Source: Metridium senile
Lineage: Eukaryota; Cnidaria; Anthozoa; Actiniaria; Metridiidae
DNA: 64,000 nucleotides
Direction of reading: 5' to 3'
NCBI GenBank assembly: GCA_949775045.1
Contig: OX459110.1
Coordinates: forward strand, 3,151,001 to 3,215,000
Below, piece after piece: positions 57,983 through 64,000 of the stretch. A program made the translations under genes and the position numbers. Numbering within the stretch: position 1 is the stretch's first letter; every line of letters starts with the position of its first letter. Under the pieces are notes generated by a model that did not search any database, was not told the DNA's origin, and worked only from the letters and a program-made list of their open reading frames with translations.

Positions 57983-60900
57983 GTATTAAGATTGAAAGTG
58001 CCATTTCAATTGCTACAAATCCGTTAACATATCATGTATGTCATCAAAATCATTATCAACATCATCATGATCATTATCACCATTACCACCATTGTCATCA
58101 CCATCATTATGATGACCACCACCAACATGATTGTCATACCATCATGATCCTGAACATCATTAACATTATCGCCATTATTTAAAATAACGAGTTGGGTTAA
58201 CTCACTATAAAGTGTCATCCTGAATGCATGATTAGCTCAATATAGTGAGGTGTATCTACTCAGCCTTTTTTGCACCATCACCATCACCATCACCATCACC
58301 ATCACCATCACCATCACCATCACCATCACCACCACCATTCGCATCAAAATAACATATATATATGTTACAATAATTTACATTTGTCCTGATGTTATGTTTT
58401 ACAGAGTATGACTTTGAAAACGGCATGGAGCGCTTCACCTTCAAACCAATGCACTCGCATGTTTACATCTCAAACCAATACTACAAAAGCGGCAACAAAT
58501 CACTGCTATGGCGATGGGGCTACAAAACAAAAGGAGGTCCTTACGCCAAGCTTGTTATCAACCTGAGAAGGTCCCTCTACATAAAGGGCAAAGAGCTTGA
58601 AGAAGGAGGACTAAAACTCTGGATCTACAGGGAAAAAGTATTATTACGTCCACCTTCAAAAATGGAGATTGTATTCCAAGGAAATACCATCCACAAAAGA
58701 ACATCGCCGACACTTGTTAATCTCGATTTTTTTGGATGGAGAAGTTTATGGATTGGATATAAGGAGTTTGGAGATGAGATAAAAAAACTCGGGAAAATTG
58801 TAAAAGTAAAGTTTTATATAAAAACTCTTCATTCGGATGATGTGTACTTCGATTTAGTACGCTTTGTGACGTCGTTAAAACAAGAAACACGTGACCCTGT
58901 TTTGAAAACGGTCGGCGGAAAGTCCAAAAGTGAAGATTCACCCGTAGGTGTCGACGAACAAGCTGAGCAGCGGTCCTTACGAAGAATTCATGCGCTAAAT
59001 GTTCCTGCTGTGGACGCTAAAAATGCAAATTCCAAGCTGAAAGGAATTCACCGAATTCAGAATCGATTTGATAACTGGTACGCGAAGCTAGATGAGTCTC
59101 TCAGTGTTAAACCAGAACTAGACAATGCAATGTATGATTCTCCGTCGCAAGGACCTCCATTCCAGGTCTACAAGGACAAAAGATGGTTTACGTTGAGGGA
59201 TGATATCAAGAGAGCGCATGCGCTTTACGAATTGATAGACTTCAACAATAAACGTCCTGAGTTGTTTCCCCTGAACTCAAAATACGGAGAAAACCACATC
59301 AATAATAGTACGAAAGGGAAGACAAAATTTGGGTTTGTTTTTGACAAAGTTCTGCTGCCGTTATCCCTCGATTATTACTTAATGGATCGCCAAGTTGAAG
59401 TTCGCGAGCTGGCTCGAAAGTATTGTACTAAACTTGAGTCAATTCGTTATAAGAACAGACTAGAAGCGACTATGGCAATAGCAGGGGACAGCCCATTGCT
59501 GATAAAATCTTTTCTGAAGGTCTTACATAACTACCAGAAGAACAACTCTTTGGGCTGTGTGACTTACAAAAACGGTCGCTTTAAGGAACCTGAGATTGTA
59601 CTTCATCAATTTAACGACCAAGTCCGACTCAAGAGAATCGTCCGTCTGCTAGATTTCATCGAAGAACAGGGATGGTCCAAAGGAAGTGGACTTGGCTGGT
59701 TACACAAAGAATTAGATCAATCCGGATCGGGGATAATGCATTCGATTTTCCTACTGAGAAAAGGGTTGAATCAGAAAAAGTATAAGAAACGCTTAAATAA
59801 GCTGATTAAAACTATGAAATGGTACACAGATTTTAATGAGATTTTCCAGGAAGAAGGCAACTATGTATACGACGGAAGAACAGCGGAACGCATGAGCACG
59901 CTTCTCTTATATCGACTTATGATTATTCTTATAAACCCAAACACGAAAAAACAGGCTAAAGAACTGCAACATTTTCAGAAATGGTTTAAATCAACCCTTA
60001 AAGTTAACCAAGGACTTGGAGGGATCATAAAACCAGACTTTACAAGCTTCCACCATAACACTTTCTACGGGTCAAAATATGTTCCCCAGGCCTTCCACAA
60101 TGCTGCTTTGGTGCAGTACCTCCTGGAAGGAACTAAATTTGCATTGGATGATAACTCGAAAGAAAATCTTCGGAAAGCACTGGGAGTGCTTCGTTTGTCT
60201 GCAGTGAAATATTCTACTCCTAATAGCATTGGTGGCGCTTATCCGGGTTATCATAGGGCAATTTTAGCAGATATTCTACCAGCGTATGCTTACATAAGCT
60301 TTGTTCAGCCTCCAGACAGTCCAACCTATGGAGCTTCTGGAAGAGATATGCTGTTGCGTTTACTAGATGGAAAGGAACCATCAGTAAATTCATATTTAAA
60401 AAATGGTTACGTACCTTTTGGGACCTACTACATGAATACAATAGGCTCCATAGATGTCTTACAGAGAGTTTCAACATTCAAGTGTACGAAGGAGTGTTCC
60501 GCCGAGAGCTCGCCTACTGGTCACTGGAGCAAAAACTTCGCAACTCTCTCAATCCATCGACGTAAGGACTGGTGTGTAACTGCGAAAGGCTTTAATCGTT
60601 ACAACTATGACTTCGAGAACAACAAGACAAAAAACGTATACGGTGTGTTTGCGAGTTATGGAGCGCTACAGATTTCTAACAGCGAAGCTGCGTTGAAGGC
60701 GTACGATGTTGAAGAAGGGTGGGACTGGACAAGAGTCCCTGGTGCAACAACTATCAAACCTACAATGCTCAATAGATTTATTACAGAGAGTAGTGGATAC
60801 TATAATCCTGGAAAATTCGCCGGTGGAATGGGATTCATTGGATCAAAAGGCACAAAACCAAGAAATGGAATTTTTTCAATAGTTTATAAAAACCCAAAGT

Positions 60901-63900
60901 ATAAGGTAAAAGACTACGAATCAGCCTTAAAGTCCATGCAGTTTGAATTCAAAAAGTCGTACTTTTTCTACAACGATTTGATAGTCTGCGTCGGCAGCGA
61001 TATAAAATTCAAGAACTCCGATGTCAAGCATTATTATGCGCAAACAACACTTTTCCAAGATAAACTAGTTGATCCTTTCAAGTCAAGCAGAATCTACATT
61101 AACGGTAAACCTAATGATTTAAGAGTGTTAATGAAGACTAAGACTTCATTCGGTGCAGTTGCGCAGCTGATCGACACAAATGGCAATATCTACCAAGTTA
61201 AGACACCTTCAGCTTTTGGCTTGAATGTTAGAATCTCTGACCAGGAGTCGATGACACAAGATGGTCGCAATTTCACCAAAGGGAGGTACGCAACTGCTTG
61301 GTTTAAGCATAAAAGCGAGAAAGGATTTGCAGATGAGGCGCTGCGATCTCGAAAACAGAGCAATGAAATGAAATATAGCAATGCAGATGAGAGAGAGCAA
61401 ACAAATTTGCAATTGGCTGCAAATGAAGACAGGAGCAGGAAAGGATTTGCAGATGAGGCGCTGAAATCTAGAAAACAGAGCAATGAAATGAAATATGACA
61501 ATGTAGATGCTAGAAAGCAAACTAATTTTGCTGCAAATGGAGATGAAAGCAGTGAGACTAATAGCAACAATATGAATGATGACATGGCAGATCATACAAT
61601 GCAAACGAATTTGGCTGAAAATGAAGACAGTAATAGAGATGATACTAGTGAAAATATGAATGATGACAAGGCAGATCTCAAAATGCAAACGAATTGGGCT
61701 GCAAAGACAGAGGGAAACCGAAATGATACAAGTAGAAGTATGAATGGAAAAGGAGAAGGACCTGGTGATAACCAAGAAGAGAACAAATTTGCAGATAATT
61801 CAAATGATGGGCACAATACTCAAGGAGGAAATATTCCTCTCGGTCAAGATAAAAGCAGATTCAGTGACTCAAATAGTGAATTAATAAATGTTAAAAAAGA
61901 TGAATATGACAACCGAGGTGGCAAGTTAAATACCAATCATACTATGGTTAAACAAGCAGACAATAATAATAATAATAGCCAGAGAGTCAAATTGGCTTCC
62001 AATGAAACTGCGGTCAAAGAAGCAGACGCCAATGTTGATGATCAAAGCCGCAAATTTTCTTCCAATGAAACTGCGGTCAAAATACCAGACGATAACGATG
62101 ATGATAATAGAGGAACATTTGCTACTAATGGTACTACTGTCAAACAAGAGAAAGATGATGTCAATCAAATTGGAGGGCAGTTTACGAACAACGATACCAA
62201 GGTCGAACAACCAGAAAATCCTAATTATGATCAAAATAAAGGTGATATGAAGAATGTCACTACTAATGATAAAGGTGTCAAACATGAGGAAGATGGTGTC
62301 AATCAAATTGAAGGGAAGTTTGCGAACAACGATACCAATGTCGAACAACCAGAAGACTCTAATGATGATCAAAATAAAGAGGTTATGAATGATAAACGTG
62401 CAAAAAGTGTCAATATTAGTGTTATTGAAAATGACATATCATCCAACAATGTGACTATAAACCAAACAGAAATCCACGATAATGAAGAACAGCTGAATAC
62501 CACTAACAATGATGCCAATTCCCAAGGTATTGTTCAAAACCCCGAAGAGTTTATCAATAATTCTACATTGGCGAGTCCAGACGAATCAGAAAATCAAGAT
62601 CAAACCTACGATGGAAATATTATTGATGAGGATAAACATAGTTTTAGTATGGAAAACAATGGCGAAAGCGATGATGTTCAGGATGATAATGATGATGCTA
62701 ATTATGATGAAAGTATGGTTGGTTTAGGCGATGAGGGTTTTTCGTTTGGAAATAAGGGAGCCTTTGGGAAAGAATTTTTGAATGGTAAACATCAAAACGG
62801 CGATGCTAATTATGATGAAGGTATGGTTGGTTTAGGTGACGAGGATTTTGTGTCTAGAAATAATAAACAATCTACCTTGAAAGAGAACACAAGTGCAGAG
62901 CGTAGTGAGCTTAGAAATGGAATTCCTAAAAACCTTAAAATGAATAGCAAACGCTCTATTGACATGTCATTGAAGGCAAATGGTATCAAGAGTATTCACA
63001 ACTTTTTGAATATTTACAATAAGGTCTCAAAGATACCATTTGTGAAAAAACTACTTGAAAACTCAAAAGATAAACAGAGCAATTGCAAAAATAGTCGTGG
63101 CTCGAACTGTATCAAAGGAAAAAATAGAAAAATGAACAAAAGTTTAAATGTAAATACAGCGAAGATGACTCATGGCAAATGTAAAGACAATACGGATGCA
63201 AGGTGCTCTAACGTGAAAACCACAAGAAGGCAATGCAAAGATAATGCTGATTTAAAGTGCGCTGAAGAAACTTCGAGCGAGAATAACTTAAGCAACAGTA
63301 AATCTAATCCAAGAAGAGGCGAAACGAGGATTGATGATAGTCAGACAAAAACAGAAACGCTATCAACAGGAGGAGATTCTTACGAATACGCCATCCTTGT
63401 CAAAAACGGCAATCCCCTCCTACTCGCTGGCTACAACGTGGTAGTAGGAAAAGGCAACATGCATATGGTCGAATTCAGTGTACTACCAGATATCCCTCCA
63501 ATAAATAAAGTCTATGCATATTCAGTGTTTGAGCAAGGTGGTGCAACAATGACTGCTGGGCCGGTCATAAGTGTTAGCGCAGCGTGCCTAATGATGGCTG
63601 AAGTCAGTACGCTTCCATCGACACCGGCTACACCCACACAACTGTATCTCTCCATAAACAATCCCAATATAGAATACGAGAGAGATCCCGGTAGCGATAA
63701 GAGATGCACTAAGAGCTACAAAACTGATATCAAGGATATTTTCAGTCCAAAGAACGTTGACGAGTTAAGCGAAAAGATGAAATTCTGCACCAAGCCCAAG
63801 AAGGTAGCGGATATAACCGTAGCGCTTGATATCAAAATCCCGCCAGACAAATTGGTGATATCGATAGTGAAGATTATGGTTGAAGGTGAAATAGCGGGCA

Positions 63901-64000
63901 GCACGTATGCAATGCTCGATTCTGCGGACATTACTAAAGTGATATTTTCTAATTTGATAAATGGGCTAACAACAGAAGTTTACATCATGTATTTTCCACG
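57919..64000 (+). CDS. Secreted PL8 (chondroitin ABC lyase-like) polysaccharide lyase 2 with giant insertion, partial at right edge
   Basis: CDS joins 57919-57982 and 58405 to beyond 64000; 1,886 codons visible and open. Signal peptide MRLLVICIVFCGLFTISKA, then AGPEYDFENG. Lectin-like domain 22-190 (YYKSGNKSLLWRW), toroid, and beta-sandwich to TAWFKH (990). A 689-residue insertion follows, then SYEYAILVKNG from 1680 to the edge, where TTEVYIMYFP aligns with the last residues of lyase 1, so only a few codons are missing. His572, Tyr580 and Glu759 match the catalytic set, but the position of Arg642 in lyase 1 is Ala633 (GGAYPGY). Lyase 1 and 2 are tandem paralogs about 3.6 kb apart in the same orientation. 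Activity may be lost or altered. Confidence 0.86.
57983..58404 (+). other. Lyase 2 intron 1 with CAT/CAC microsatellites
   Basis: Contains an ATC/CAT-rich region (58,040-58,175) and a (CATCAC)n run (58,274-58,335). Acceptor TGTTTTACAG. Confidence 0.85.
58405..64000 (+). CDS. Lyase 2 exon 2 (all domains, including the insertion)
   Basis: At least 5.6 kb without an intron or stop; I read the insertion codon by codon. Insertion features: two KGFADEALRSRKQSNEMKY-type repeats at the start; repeated NETAVK and VNQIGGQF / VNQIEGKF units; two ANYDESMVGLGDEG-type repeats; and a Cys-containing repeat CKDNTDARC / CKDNADLKC near its end. Confidence 0.88.
61320..63375 (+). repeat. Coding low-complexity insertion of lyase 2
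   Basis: 689 codons rich in Asn, Asp, Lys and Gln with several short internal duplications (ADEALRSRKQSNEMKY at 61,333 and 61,453; YDESMVGLGDE at 62,706 and 62,811). Contains numerous N-x-S/T sequons. Predicted disordered by composition, apart from a possible helix near IKSIHNFLNIYNKV (62,985). Confidence 0.85.

Noticed and set aside
62002..62727. Plus-strand frames of 72-82 codons and minus-strand frames to 188 codons in lyase 2
   Set aside because: Out-of-frame shadows of the long open exon, which I read codon by codon.
46508..64000. Bacterial contamination as source of the lyase genes
   Set aside because: GT/AG introns, host-type microsatellites within introns and flanks, and repeat families shared with the KAT6 region tie the genes to the animal genome.

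Overview
This is a 64 kb window of AT-rich nuclear DNA from an animal. The genes have spliceosomal introns with GT/AG borders, and they include a metazoan-type MYST histone acetyltransferase (KAT6/MOZ-MORF) and a paladin (PALD1) first exon. The density of short inverted-repeat elements, hammerhead-like repeats and a polysaccharide-lyase gene pair suggest an early-branching marine invertebrate, most likely a cnidarian. That placement is inference; no diagnostic marker was seen.

Layout. (1) 1-3.1 kb: the first coding exon of a minus-strand paladin gene that runs off the left edge. (2) 3.1-16.2 kb: no gene seen; microsatellites, MITE-like hairpins and degenerate tandem repeats. (3) 16,236-40,867, minus strand: one complete KAT6 gene. 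I could join 16 coding exons whose phases all agree, giving about 1,031 aa: two N-terminal winged-helix domains, a double PHD finger, a basic linker, the MYST domain (zinc finger, catalytic Cys and Glu, acetyl-CoA loop) and a short acidic/Ser-rich tail. Its introns hold the large satellite arrays, a 1.3 kb foldback element, a hAT remnant and a tandem array built from the end of one of its own exons. (4) 40.9-46.5 kb: no gene seen; repeats and a possible promoter zone. (5) 46,508-54,356, plus strand: a secreted polysaccharide lyase family 8 (chondroitin ABC lyase-like) gene of three coding exons, 2,185 aa. (6) 54.4-57.9 kb: repeats, including tandem arrays with hammerhead-ribozyme-like cores. 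(7) 57,919-64,000, plus strand: a second, paralogous lyase gene, open to the window edge and probably only a few codons short of its end.

The most unusual content is the lyase pair. Both proteins have the N-terminal lectin-like domain, the alpha/alpha-toroid and the beta-sandwich of PL8 lyases. In both, the beta-sandwich is split at the same place, between a TAWF(E/K)H motif and a SYEYAI/SYEYAIL motif, by a very long, repetitive, Asn/Asp/Glu/Lys/Thr-rich insertion (about 986 aa and 689 aa). The two insertions have similar character but no evident alignable sequence. Copy 1 also has an extra intron exactly where the insertion begins, with an in-frame stop and clustered AATAAA signals inside it, so it could make a short insert-free protein. 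Copy 2 has Ala at the position of the likely catalytic Arg.

In all four genes a good 3' splice site lies 5-27 nt upstream of the start codon. This fits either 5'-UTR introns or spliced-leader trans-splicing.
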